A stretch of 64,000 bases of DNA from Corynebacterium sp. ACRPO (lineage in GTDB: Bacteria > Actinomycetota > Actinomycetes > Mycobacteriales > Mycobacteriaceae), in contig NZ_JAKRNE010000001.1 in the NCBI RefSeq assembly GCF_022347205.1, positions 248,001-312,000 on the forward strand, given 5' to 3'. This document shows, piece by piece, positions 53,418 through 62,721 of the stretch (positions are counted from its first letter, which is position 1; each line of letters starts with the position of its first letter). Both the position numbers and the translations under genes were made by a program. Under the pieces are notes generated by a model. That model ran no database searches. It was not told where the DNA came from and was given only the letters and a program-made list of their open reading frames with translations.

Positions 53418-55064
53418 CTAGGGCACGAGGAATCCTAGGACGTTGGTCATCAAGAACACGATGACGCATACAATGGCTAGGAAAGCCACGGAGTAGCCCA
53501 CTACGTTCTTCAGGATGACTGATTCCTTGCCCTCCATATTGACGGCGGTAGCCGCAATTGCAAGGGACTGCGGGGAGATCATCTTGCCCACAACGCCGCC
53601 TGCGGTATTGGCCGCGAGCATAAGGTCAGGATTCACGCTGATTCGCTCTGCCGCTGCAACCTGCAGGTTGGCAAAGAGGGCATTAGCAGACGTATCGGAG
53701 CCAGTAACCGCGGTACCAATCCAGCCCAGGACTGGGGCGAAGAGCGCAAAGATGCTGCCGGCAGAAGAGACGAACTCACCAATAGCAATAGTCTGGCCGG
53801 AGTAGTTCATCGTGTAGGCCAAGGCCAGCACCAAGATGATGGTAAGGGCCGAGAACTTCATGCGGCTGACGACGTCCCCAAAGGCGCTCACCGGTTGCCC
53901 AAAGCTTAGGCTGTAGCGGCCATTTTCATTGAAGTAGTGGTAGACAACCGCAACGATAATGCCCGAGAGCAGCAGGAGCGTACCTGGATTGCCAAAGACA
54001 TTGAAGCTGAAGCTGGTATCCATGAGCTTGCCGTCGGCGTCGACAATCGCGTCATCAAGCAAAGGCCAGGCAAAGTGCAGCTTGAGGAATCCGAAGATAG
54101 CGGGGGCGGCGGTGGCCACGGCAAAGACCACGGTCACTACGGCGTAGGGAAGCAGCGCCATCCAGATACGGCGTCCGTTGAGATCGGTGGTGGACTCGGC
54201 GGCAGGAAGCTCGAGACGCTCGCGCAACTCCTTGACGCCCTTCGGCTTCCATACCCGGAGGAAGGCGAAAGCACAGCCCAAAGAGACGATGCAGGCGATG
54301 ACGTTGGTGAGCTGGTACGCAAAGAAAGTCGCGGCCAACCACTGAGCCAACGCGAAGGAAATGCCAATCACGGCAGCGGCCGGGGCAGTTTCCTTGACAC
54401 CGCGGAAGCCGTCCAAGATGAAGGCGATGAGGAATGGCACGATGGCGGCGATGAGCAGCACCTGCAAGGAGATAAGTGCTGCAATGTCGTGGGTTTGCTC
54501 GGCGCTGCGACCGGCAACCTCGCCCGCAGTGGTTACCGGGATGCCAACCGCGCCAAAAGCAACCGGAGCGGTATTAGCAATCAGAACTACTGTAGCCGCG
54601 CGCAGTGGCTTCACGCCAAGGGCCATGATCATGGTCGCGGTAATGGCCACGGGGGCGCCGAAGCCAGCGAGGGCCTCCAACAAACCGCCAAAACAGAAGG
54701 CGATGAGGATAGCCTGGATGCGAATATCGCCATCACCCAAAAGGTCAAAGGTCTTGCGCAGATCCTCGAAGCGCCCGGAGGCTACGGTGATTTCATAGAA
54801 CCAGATTGCAGTAATGATGACCCAGACAATGGGCAGGAGACCGAATAGCCCGCCACGTACGGCGGAGGACAAAGCCATATCTACCGGCATGGAGAAGCCG
54901 GCGATGGCAATAATGAGGGATACTGCCAGGGCAACGGCGCCAGAAGTATGCGCGCGTGCCTTTACGCCTAGCAGCATGATAAAGAATGCAATGAGCGGGA
55001 GAATCGCCACCAGGGCGGTAAGCCCGAGGCTGTCACCCACAGCAGAGGTATTTATTTCGAACAA
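53418..55064 (-). CDS. lldP: L-lactate permease
   Basis: A 548-residue LctP-type transporter with about 13 hydrophobic segments. Signatures are FGGLLEALAGFGAPVAITATM, LIANTAPVAFGAVGIPVTT, GSDTSANALFANLQ and NTAGGVVGKMISPQSLAIA. It imports lactate (or glycolate) with protons. The start is TTG at 55064, 6 nt after AAGGA; the frame stays open 17 codons upstream through a leader hairpin. No lldD lactate dehydrogenase is adjacent. The gene sits between whiA and gap. Confidence 0.92.
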   Translation of the reverse strand: MFEINTSAVGDSLGLTALVAILPLIAFFIMLLGVKARAHTSGAVALAVSLIIAIAGFSMPVDMALSSAVRGGLFGLLPIVWVIITAIWFYEITVASGRFEDLRKTFDLLGDGDIRIQAILIAFCFGGLLEALAGFGAPVAITATMIMALGVKPLRAATVVLIANTAPVAFGAVGIPVTTAGEVAGRSAEQTHDIAALISLQVLLIAAIVPFLIAFILDGFRGVKETAPAAAVIGISFALAQWLAATFFAYQLTNVIACIVSLGCAFAFLRVWKPKGVKELRERLELPAAESTTDLNGRRIWMALLPYAVVTVVFAVATAAPAIFGFLKLHFAWPLLDDAIVDADGKLMDTSFSFNVFGNPGTLLLLSGIIVAVVYHYFNENGRYSLSFGQPVSAFGDVVSRMKFSALTIILVLALAYTMNYSGQTIAIGEFVSSAGSIFALFAPVLGWIGTAVTGSDTSANALFANLQVAAAERISVNPDLMLAANTAGGVVGKMISPQSLAIAATAVNMEGKESVILKNVVGYSVAFLAIVCVIVFLMTNVLGFLVP

Positions 55065-55092
55065 GAGAAGTCCTTGATTTCTACGGTGGTCT

Positions 55093-55114
55093 TGCCCGTA
55101 GGAAACTACGGGCA
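55093..55114 (-). other. Stable stem-loop in the lldP leader
   Basis: TGCCCGTAG / CTACGGGCA, 9 bp perfect, with loop TTTC on the lldP mRNA (GAAA on the + strand). It ends 28 nt before the TTG start. It may protect or attenuate the lldP mRNA. Confidence 0.55.
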
Positions 55115-55271
55115 CCTGAAAGCATTCTCACGGTGACCAACGGTGGCGCTAGAGCAGGCAGGGTTGCCTTAAACGCTTTGTGAGCCAGTGAGTATAGAAA
55201 GCATATCGTGCGGTGGGCATCATGGAAACAATACGGTCGTCTTATTAGGCGCCAGCAGTAATGCTGCGAAA

Positions 55272-55285
55272 TGTCCGATCGGACA
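55272..55285. promoter_or_regulatory. Perfect 14-bp palindrome, candidate operator between lldP and gap
   Basis: TGTCCGATCGGACA is identical on both strands. It does not match the LldR or GlxR patterns I know. Placement suggests a dimeric regulator of lldP and/or gap. Confidence 0.5.
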
Positions 55286-55313
55286 GAGGCGGGCGCAACC
55301 ACTAGAGCGTGGA

Positions 55314-55328
55314 AGTGATATATCTCAT
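55314..55328. promoter_or_regulatory. GlxR (CRP-like) binding site candidate
   Basis: AGTGATATATCTCAT matches TGTGA-N6-TCACA at 8 of the 10 fixed positions. GlxR is the corynebacterial cAMP-responsive global regulator and is known to bind near gap and lldP in C. glutamicum. Confidence 0.4.
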
Positions 55329-55348
55329 GGTAACGCTGTAAACCCAAC

Positions 55349-55385
55349 ACAAACCCACGTGTTCGGGCCTATCCAGCGGGTTTGT
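55349..55385. repeat. Inverted repeat upstream of gap
   Basis: ACAAACCC and GGGTTTGT, 8-bp perfect arms separated by 21 nt, followed by ATGTGGGGAAAAAAAGG. If transcribed it could form an attenuator-like hairpin in an upstream gap transcript. Confidence 0.4.
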
Positions 55386-55493
55386 ATGTGGGGAAAAAAA
55401 GGATCGGAAAGAGTGTACGCGCTTTTGGAAAGTCTGTCATCCACTAGTTCTCAAGGTTGCTGGGAGCCTGCGCTGACAAAAATCGCTCGGTAG

Positions 55494-56612
<1,119 letters not shown>

Positions 56613-56635
56613 ACTAGAGCTCTAGCAATGAGGAT

Positions 56636-56684
56636 CCGGCCGCGATGCAAGCCTAAACGGCGCTGCGTCGCGGCCGGTATTCTT
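56636..56684 (+). terminator. Terminator or attenuator between gap and pgk
   Basis: CCGGCCGCGATGCA (56636-56649) pairs with TGCGTCGCGGCCGG (56664-56677), one mismatch, followed by TATTCTTAT. Lying inside the gap-pgk cluster, it may raise gap over pgk expression. Confidence 0.65.
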
Positions 56685-56730
56685 ATATCTATAGCCTTTT
56701 AACCCGTCCGAATTGTTTAAGGAGTAAATA

Positions 56731-57948
56731 ATGGCTTTCCAGACTCTTGACGATCTTCTCAAGGAGGGCGTCGAATCCCGCCACGTCCTCGTCCGCTCTG
56801 ACTTCAATGTTCCACTTGATGAAGAGGGAAATATTACCGATCCCGGACGCATCAACGCTTCTCTTCCGACCATCAAGGCACTGTTAGAAGGTGGTGCAAA
56901 GGTCATTCTTTCCGCACACCTGGGTCGTCCAAAGGGCGAGGTAAACCCTAAGTTCTCTTTGGCTCCAGTAGCTGAAGCGCTGTCTGAAGCGCTTGACCAG
57001 TACGTTGCCCTAGCCGGCGACGTCACCGGAGAAGACGCTCATGAGCGTGCCAACGGCCTCAACGATGGCGATGTGATGTTGATCGAAAACGTCCGCTTCG
57101 ACCCCCGTGAGACCTCCAAGGACGAGGCTGAGCGCGGCCAGTTCGCTGACGAGCTCGTTGCTCTGGCAGCCGATAACGGCGCTTTTGTTTCTGATGGCTT
57201 TGGCGTTGTCCACCGTGCGCAGGCATCTGTGTATGACGTCGCTAAGCGCCTGCCGGCTTACGCGGGCAAGCTCGTAGAAAAGGAACTGTCGGTTCTGTCC
57301 ACCGTAGCCAAGGAGCCGGAGCACCCGTACGTGGTTGTCCTCGGCGGCGCCAAGGTTTCGGATAAGCTCGGCGTGATTGAAGCACTGGCCGGCAAGGCAG
57401 ACAAGGTCATCATTGGTGGCGGCATGTGCTACACCCTGCTGGCCGCCAAGGGCTATAACGTCCAAGAGTCCCTGCTGCAAGAAGATCAGATCGAAAACTG
57501 CAAGGACCTGCTCGAGCGCTTTGGCGACAAGCTGGTGCTTCCGGTTGACCTCGCTGCTGCAAGCAAGTTCGCAGCGGATGCAGAGACCCAGGTGGTCGAG
57601 CTCGATAGCATCCCTGAAGGCTGGATGTCCCTGGATATTGGACCAAAGTCTGTGGAAAAGTTTGCAGAGGTGCTTGCTTCCTCCAAGACCGTCTTCTGGA
57701 ACGGCCCGATGGGCGTATTCGAAATGGAAGCTTTCTCCAAGGGCACTGCTGGTGTAGCGCAGGCTATTATCGACGCCACCGCAAAGAACGGTTCCTTCTC
57801 CGTCGTTGGTGGCGGCGACTCCGCTGCCTCCGTGCGCATGCTTGGCTTGGATGAGGATGGCTTCAGCCATATCTCCACCGGCGGCGGTGCCTCCCTCGAG
57901 TACCTCGAGGGCAAGGAGCTTCCGGGCGTATCTGTCCTGGAAGCCTAA
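56731..57948 (+). CDS. pgk: Phosphoglycerate kinase
   Basis: A 405-residue two-domain kinase: N-terminal [35 protein letters not shown] and [12 protein letters not shown] bind 3-phosphoglycerate; the C-terminal [29 protein letters not shown] and [14 protein letters not shown] bind nucleotide. It makes ATP in glycolysis. AAGGAG lies before ATG 56731. A hairpin precedes it after gap, and tpiA follows by about 40 nt. Confidence 0.97.
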   Translation: MAFQTLDDLLKEGVESRHVLVRSDFNVPLDEEGNITDPGRINASLPTIKALLEGGAKVILSAHLGRPKGEVNPKFSLAPVAEALSEALDQYVALAGDVTGEDAHERANGLNDGDVMLIENVRFDPRETSKDEAERGQFADELVALAADNGAFVSDGFGVVHRAQASVYDVAKRLPAYAGKLVEKELSVLSTVAKEPEHPYVVVLGGAKVSDKLGVIEALAGKADKVIIGGGMCYTLLAAKGYNVQESLLQEDQIENCKDLLERFGDKLVLPVDLAAASKFAADAETQVVELDSIPEGWMSLDIGPKSVEKFAEVLASSKTVFWNGPMGVFEMEAFSKGTAGVAQAIIDATAKNGSFSVVGGGDSAASVRMLGLDEDGFSHISTGGGASLEYLEGKELPGVSVLEA

Positions 57949-57987
57949 AACTGCCTTCTTAATTTGCCAGAAAGAGAGGAAAAATTC

Positions 57988-58770
57988 ATGGCACGCACCC
58001 CACTTATCGCAGGTAACTGGAAGATGAACCTCGACCACGTCGAGGCCATCGGCTCCGTTCAGAAGTTCGCCTTTTCCCTGCCAAAGGACTACTACGAGAA
58101 GGTTGACGTGGCCTACATGGTCCCGTTTACTGATATCCGCACTATCCAAACGCTGGTAGAGGGCGACAAGCTGCAGGTCACCTACGGTGCGCAGGACATT
58201 TCCAAGCACGAGTCCGGCGCATTCACTGGTGAAGTATCTGGCAAGATGTTGGCCAAGCTCGGCTGCAGCTGGGTGGTTGTGGGCCACTCGGAGCGCCGTC
58301 AGTACCACGGCGAGACCGATAAGCTCGTTGCAGAGAAGGCAGCTGCAGCATTGGACAATGGCATCAGCCCCATCGTGTGCGTAGGCGAGCCGTTGGCTGT
58401 ACGCGAGGCCGGTACCCATGTGGACTACGTGGTTAACCAGACCCGCAATTCTTTGGCCGGCCTGAGCGCAGACCAGCTTGCCAAGACTGTCATCGCCTAC
58501 GAGCCAGTTTGGGCGATTGGCACCGGCAAGGTTGCCTCCGCAGACGATGCCCAAGAAGTCTGCGCCGCCATCCGTGAGCTCGTAACGGAGCTCGCAGGCG
58601 AGGAGGTTGCTGCAGGTATCCGCATTCTCTACGGTGGTTCCGTCAAGGTTGATTCCGTTGCAGAGATCGTCAGCAAGCCTGACGTCGACGGCGGCCTTAT
58701 CGGTGGCGCTTCCTTGGTCGGCGAGGAGTTTGCCAAGTTGGCTGCCAACGCAGCTAATGCCCTGAGCTAA
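57988..58770 (+). CDS. tpiA: Triosephosphate isomerase
   Basis: A 260-residue TIM barrel with [13 protein letters not shown] (active Lys), [14 protein letters not shown] (His) and [14 protein letters not shown] (catalytic Glu and lid). ATG 57988 has GAGAGGA 8 nt upstream; a TTG eight codons earlier is part of the spacer. It lies after pgk; unlike C. glutamicum, no ppc gene follows and secG is next. Confidence 0.96.
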   Translation: MARTPLIAGNWKMNLDHVEAIGSVQKFAFSLPKDYYEKVDVAYMVPFTDIRTIQTLVEGDKLQVTYGAQDISKHESGAFTGEVSGKMLAKLGCSWVVVGHSERRQYHGETDKLVAEKAAAALDNGISPIVCVGEPLAVREAGTHVDYVVNQTRNSLAGLSADQLAKTVIAYEPVWAIGTGKVASADDAQEVCAAIRELVTELAGEEVAAGIRILYGGSVKVDSVAEIVSKPDVDGGLIGGASLVGEEFAKLAANAANALS

Positions 58771-58803
58771 CAGCAGTTATCACCCGTCACAGGTTCGCGC
58801 TAA

Positions 58804-58834
58804 GGCGCGGGTTGGAATGGTTCCAGCCCGCGCC
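58804..58834 (+). terminator. Strong hairpin after tpiA
   Basis: GGCGCGGGTTGGAA pairs with TTCCAGCCCGCGCC (14 bp including one G-U) around a TGG loop. There is no clear U tract (ATCG follows), so it might terminate with help or mark an mRNA end. A second small hairpin GCTTCGC/GCGAAGC lies at 58861-58879 before secG. Confidence 0.55.
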
Positions 58835-58954
58835 ATCGTGTACAGTGGGCCGGTGTGATTGCTTCGCTGTACGCGAAGCCTAAAAGTACGATTCCGCGCT
58901 AGCGGGTGGCGAGAGTCAACCGCAGGGCGCACGTTAGAAATAAGGATTATCCTC

Positions 58955-59188
58955 ATGGTCTTGGCACTGGAAATCATCTTGGTCATCGCAGCTATTTTGA
59001 TGTCCATCTTCGTGCTGCTGCACAAGGGCAAAGGTGGTGGCCTGTCCAGCCTCTTTGGCGGTGGCGTGCAGTCGAACCTGTCCGGCTCGACCGTCGTGGA
59101 AAAGAACCTGGACCGTTACACCGTGGTCATGGTAATTATCTGGCTTGCGTGCATCGTAGGCCTCAACCTCATCCAAGCATTCGCTTAA
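58955..59188 (+). CDS. secG: Protein translocase subunit SecG
   Basis: A 77-residue two-helix membrane protein of the Sec translocon. Helix 1 is LALEIILVIAAILMSIFVLL, followed by the conserved HKGKGGGLSSLFGGG loop; helix 2 is YTVVMVIIWLACIVGLNLI. ATG 58955 has AAGGATT upstream; the longer frame from 58859 is not supported. A possible -10, TACAGT, lies at 58841-58846. Confidence 0.94.
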   Translation: MVLALEIILVIAAILMSIFVLLHKGKGGGLSSLFGGGVQSNLSGSTVVEKNLDRYTVVMVIIWLACIVGLNLIQAFA

Positions 59189-59207
59189 GCCACCAGCTGG
59201 ACTAGCG

Positions 59208-59284
59208 AAAGCGCCGGTACCGGCTTCCAACCTCCTGGTTTCCTGTAGGAACTGTAGGTGGGGAAGCGGTACCGGCGCTTTTTG
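59208..59284. terminator. Bidirectional terminator between secG and pgl
   Basis: AAAGCGCCGGTACCG (59208-59222) pairs with CGGTACCGGCGCTTTTTG (59267-59284). U tracts occur in both directions (TTTTTG on +, TTTCGC weaker on -), serving the convergent secG and pgl units. Confidence 0.85.
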
Positions 59285-59335
59285 CGTGGCGCCGAGCCCA
59301 AAAGTTCAGCTCGGCTGCGCTCTAGGCTGACGTGC

Positions 59336-60097
59336 CTAGAGCTCGGATGCGGCGTCATCGGCAAGGAAGAGGATGGTTTCTTCCTTACCGTGCACGCCTG
59401 CAGCTGGCCATTCTTCAGGCTCAGCGCCTTCAACGACGTGCTTGGCAGCTTCCGCCTTGGCCTCGCCTGCTACAAGAAGCCAGATCCGATCAGACTTGTT
59501 GACTGCGGGAAGAGTAAGGGTGATGCGCTCGCTCGGCGGCTTGGGAGAGTCATGAACGGGAACAGCTAGCTCTTCTTGCTCCCGAACCGCCTCAGAATGG
59601 GGGAACAAGGAATTGATATGGCCCTCTTCGCCCATGCCCAGCAGATGGAGATCGAAGCCGTTTGGGGCAAATTCCTTCAGCTCTGGCTCATACGCACTCG
59701 CCGCGGCTTCCATAGACACCGCGCCCAGATCAAAACCGTGGATATTCTGGTTTGGAATATCTACGTGGTTGAGCAGGGCACTGCGTGCTTGACCCTCATT
59801 AGAATCTGCATCAGAGACGGGTACATTACGCTCATCGCCGAAGAAGACGTGAACGCGCGACCAATCGATGCGTTGGGCGGGAAAATTCTCGCCTTGTTGC
59901 TGTGCCGCGAAATCCAAACGAGCTAGCTCGTGAAGAACGCCAATTCCAGCGCCACCGCCGGTTAGGACAACTCGCGCGACCCCATCGTGGTGGAGCCCGC
60001 CACCGGCGGCTTGGATGCGCGCTACGGTATCCACGAATTTCAGCGCGGCCTGGGAGATAAGGTCATCCACATCGCTTACGCGGTGAAGAGTTACCAT
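59336..60097 (-). CDS. pgl: 6-phosphogluconolactonase
   Basis: A 253-residue lactonase (DevB/Pgl family) hydrolysing 6-phosphogluconolactone. Blocks: ARVVLTGGGAGIGVLHELA, WSRVHVFFGDERNVPVSDADSN and HLLGMGEEGHINSLFPHS (catalytic His). It is the last gene of the tkt-tal-zwf-opcA-pgl direction, 42 nt after opcA, with AAAGGA before ATG 60097. Confidence 0.93.
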   Translation of the reverse strand: MVTLHRVSDVDDLISQAALKFVDTVARIQAAGGGLHHDGVARVVLTGGGAGIGVLHELARLDFAAQQQGENFPAQRIDWSRVHVFFGDERNVPVSDADSNEGQARSALLNHVDIPNQNIHGFDLGAVSMEAAASAYEPELKEFAPNGFDLHLLGMGEEGHINSLFPHSEAVREQEELAVPVHDSPKPPSERITLTLPAVNKSDRIWLLVAGEAKAEAAKHVVEGAEPEEWPAAGVHGKEETILFLADDAASEL

Positions 60098-60139
60098 GAG
60101 GTATCGCTATCCTTTGCAAAGAATCAGAGTTAAGCCGTT

Positions 60140-61075
60140 TTACTGCTTACTGTAGTCTACTTGGGCGAGCGCACGGAGCGCTTGCGCATAAGTCTTATCG
60201 GCATCCAGATGGCGCAATTCTTCAGAGAGAACCTCAGCTTGGGAGCGCTTGCTAAGGCTCACCAAGGAATCCGGGGAACCTGGAACGCACACCCGCACCG
60301 TGCGCTCGTCGACGACATCAACGTCGACGTGGCTCGTTTCCCGATTAAACCGCAAGTGGGTCACTGGGAAGTGCAGCTCCTGAGAATCGGTCACAGTGCG
60401 GTGGACGGGGACTGCCAAACGATCGAGGAGCCATCCGGCCGCGAAGTCTGGCGCTGGGTGGCCCGCAGGGCCCGCCACCTCGACGGACTGCACGGGCTCG
60501 TGAGGATGGCGGTCCAATGCGGAGGCCACGACGCCGCGCCACAAAGTGATGGCGGCCCAGGACATATCGGAATCGCCCGGCGTGTAACCGGCGGATAAGG
60601 TGCGCAGATCTTCGCCAGTGACGCGTCCGTCATAGGCAACGTTGGTGATGCGGCGTTGAGCCAGTTTGCCCACAGAGCTGGCAGCTGGATCGGGCGGGCA
60701 CAAGGTAGGCCACCAGGCGACCAAGGGGGTATCGGGAAGCAGCAGTGGAGTAACGACTGCCTCGTCCTGGTTTGCCAAGGCGCCGTGCAACTTCATGATG
60801 ACCATCTCAGAAGCACCCGCTTCACCACCCACGCGAAGCTGCGCGTCCAGGTGGGTATCTGCCTGCGGGTCGCCCGTCACGACGACCAGAACGCGCGACG
60901 GGTGCTCGTGGGAGGCATCGCGCACGGAGGCCAGGATGTTTTCCAGATCATCGTCCTCGCGGGCAGCCACGATTAGGGTAAGTACTCGGCCGGTAGTAAG
61001 GGTGTAATGCTCTTGGGCCTCTACTAGCTTCTTGGAGATTTCACGCGTAGTGGTGTTGGGCAATGGAATAATCAT
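60140..61075 (-). CDS. opcA: Glucose-6-phosphate dehydrogenase assembly protein OpcA
   Basis: A 311-residue OpcA homologue with MIIPLPNTTTREISKKLVEA, LLPDTPLVAWWPTLCPPDP and LSAGYTPGDSDMSWAAITLWRG, all typical of the actinobacterial and cyanobacterial family that assembles and activates Zwf. It lies 14 nt after zwf. ATG 61075 follows a GGAGGG ribosome binding site in that gap. Confidence 0.92.
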   Translation of the reverse strand: MIIPLPNTTTREISKKLVEAQEHYTLTTGRVLTLIVAAREDDDLENILASVRDASHEHPSRVLVVVTGDPQADTHLDAQLRVGGEAGASEMVIMKLHGALANQDEAVVTPLLLPDTPLVAWWPTLCPPDPAASSVGKLAQRRITNVAYDGRVTGEDLRTLSAGYTPGDSDMSWAAITLWRGVVASALDRHPHEPVQSVEVAGPAGHPAPDFAAGWLLDRLAVPVHRTVTDSQELHFPVTHLRFNRETSHVDVDVVDERTVRVCVPGSPDSLVSLSKRSQAEVLSEELRHLDADKTYAQALRALAQVDYSKQ

Positions 61076-61089
61076 TGTCTGCGTCCCTC

Positions 61090-62622
61090 CTATGGGCGGC
61101 GCCAGGAGTGGCCCCGGCGGCGCAACATTCTATCGGCGGATTCCGGGCCCCATGTGCCAGCGCGGTATTCCTCCGGCTGACCAGCTTCGGCCCAGTAATC
61201 GATGATGGGATCCAAAATCGACCAGGAAAGTTCCACCTCTTCGTTGGTGGGGAAGAGCGAGGACTCATCGAGGAGGGCATCCAAAATCAAGCGCTCGTAT
61301 GCTTCCGGAGATTCCTCGGTAAAGGCCTCAGCATAAGCAAAGTCCATATTGACGTCTCGGACCTCCATGGTGGAACCGGGCACCTTGGAGCCAAAGCGCA
61401 TGGTGACACCTTCATCCGGCTGTACGCGGATCACCACTGCGTTTCGGCCCAGCGCATCGGTCTGGCCGTCAACGAATGGTTGATTTGGCGCTGCCTTGAA
61501 TACCAGCGCAATCTCGGTCACGCGCCGGCCCAAGCGCTTGCCCGTGCGCAGGTAGAAAGGCACTCCTCCCCAGCGGCGGGAGTTTACTTCCAAGGTACAG
61601 GCTGCATAGGTCTCCGTCGTGGACTCCGGATCGAAGCCTTCTTCTTCGCGCAAGCCCTTGACAAACTCGGAGCCTTGCCAGCCGGCGGAGTACTGGCCGC
61701 GAGCAGTTGTTTTATTGAGTGGGTGCACGGCGTGGGTAGCGCGCAGCACCTTGACCTTTTCTGCCTGTAGGGCCTCAGGCTCGAAGGAGGAGGGTTCTTC
61801 CATCGCAACCAGAGCCAAAAGCTGCAGCAGGTGGTTCTGGATGACGTCGCGAGCCGCACCGATGCCGTCATAGTAGCCAGCGCGGCCGCCCAGGCCAATA
61901 TCTTCGGCCATGGTGATTTGGACGTGATCGATGTAGTGGGCGTTCCACATGGGCTCAAAAATTTGATTGGCAAAGCGCAAAGCCATGATGTTTTGCACCG
62001 TCTCCTTGCCCAAATAATGGTCAATGCGGAAGACCGCGGACTCGGGGAAGACGGCGTTGACAATCTCATTGAGCTTGCGGGCAGACTCTTGATCGTGGCC
62101 AAAAGGCTTCTCAATGATTACTCGGCGCCACGAGTCCTCGACGGAGTTGGCCATGCCCACCCGCTCCAGCTGGTGGCAGATATTGGAGAAGAACTCCGGG
62201 GGAACCGAAAGGTAGTATGCCCAGTTGCTTCCGGTGCCGCGCTCACGATCAAGCTCGCCCAAACGCGCCGAAAGGCGATCGAATCCAGCATCATCGAAGG
62301 AACCTTGCACAAATTCGATTCCCTGGGATAAATGCTGCCAGACATCTTCATTGAACTCGGTACGTGAGCCAGCGATGACGGCTGAGCGAACGTAGTCACA
62401 GAATGCGACCTTGTCCCAGTCACGGCGACCATAACCCACAAGGGTAAAGCCAGCGGGGAGGAGACCACGGCTCGCTAGGTCGTAGATGGCGGGCAGTAGC
62501 TTTTTATATGCTAGGTCACCGGTAACGCCGAAGATGACCATGCCCGCGGGTCCTGCGATTCGCGGCAATCGCTTGTCGCTGGCATTGCGCAAGGGGTTGA
62601 CCCAAGCGGCTGAGTCGGTCAC
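61090..62622 (-). CDS. zwf: Glucose-6-phosphate 1-dehydrogenase
   Basis: A 510-residue enzyme oxidising glucose 6-phosphate with NADP. N-terminal IFGVTGDLAYKKLLPAIYDL (nucleotide loop), the substrate block FRIDHYLGKETVQNIMALRF and the NNXF-like VPFYLRTGKRLGRRVTEI. The start is GTG 62622 with AGGAAGGA about 7 nt upstream. Although tkt-tal precede it, a hairpin and a promoter-like palindrome (62657) suggest some independent transcription. Confidence 0.96.
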   Translation of the reverse strand: MTDSAAWVNPLRNASDKRLPRIAGPAGMVIFGVTGDLAYKKLLPAIYDLASRGLLPAGFTLVGYGRRDWDKVAFCDYVRSAVIAGSRTEFNEDVWQHLSQGIEFVQGSFDDAGFDRLSARLGELDRERGTGSNWAYYLSVPPEFFSNICHQLERVGMANSVEDSWRRVIIEKPFGHDQESARKLNEIVNAVFPESAVFRIDHYLGKETVQNIMALRFANQIFEPMWNAHYIDHVQITMAEDIGLGGRAGYYDGIGAARDVIQNHLLQLLALVAMEEPSSFEPEALQAEKVKVLRATHAVHPLNKTTARGQYSAGWQGSEFVKGLREEEGFDPESTTETYAACTLEVNSRRWGGVPFYLRTGKRLGRRVTEIALVFKAAPNQPFVDGQTDALGRNAVVIRVQPDEGVTMRFGSKVPGSTMEVRDVNMDFAYAEAFTEESPEAYERLILDALLDESSLFPTNEEVELSWSILDPIIDYWAEAGQPEEYRAGTWGPESADRMLRRRGHSWRRP

Positions 62623-62656
62623 GAAGAATCCTTCCTGAGTTTATGGGCTTTAAGCT

Positions 62657-62672
62657 CGCTAATATTTTAGCG
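62657..62672 (-). promoter_or_regulatory. Palindrome overlapping a candidate zwf promoter
   Basis: On the minus strand CGCTAAAATATTAGCG: arms CGCTAA/TTAGCG are perfect around a 4-nt centre, and TAAAAT inside could be a -10. A regulator binding there would block zwf initiation. Confidence 0.45.
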
Positions 62673-62678
62673 GCAGAA

Positions 62679-62704
62679 TGCCCCGCCGAATTCTCGGCGG
62701 GGCA
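62679..62704 (-). terminator. Hairpin after tal
   Basis: TGCCCCGCCGA / TCGGCGGGGCA, 11-bp perfect stem with a 4-nt loop, 18 nt past the tal stop. The following TTCTG is a poor U tract, so read-through into zwf is possible. Confidence 0.6.
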
Positions 62705-62721
62705 CAAGTCACACGGCTAGT

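Noticed and set aside
55188..55493. 101-codon frame in the lldP/gap region
   Set aside because: No ribosome binding site, no protein-like pattern and it spans the regulatory repeats.
57010..58554. 514-codon frame antisense to pgk and tpiA
   Set aside because: Runs across two certain genes and their spacer; no domain seen.
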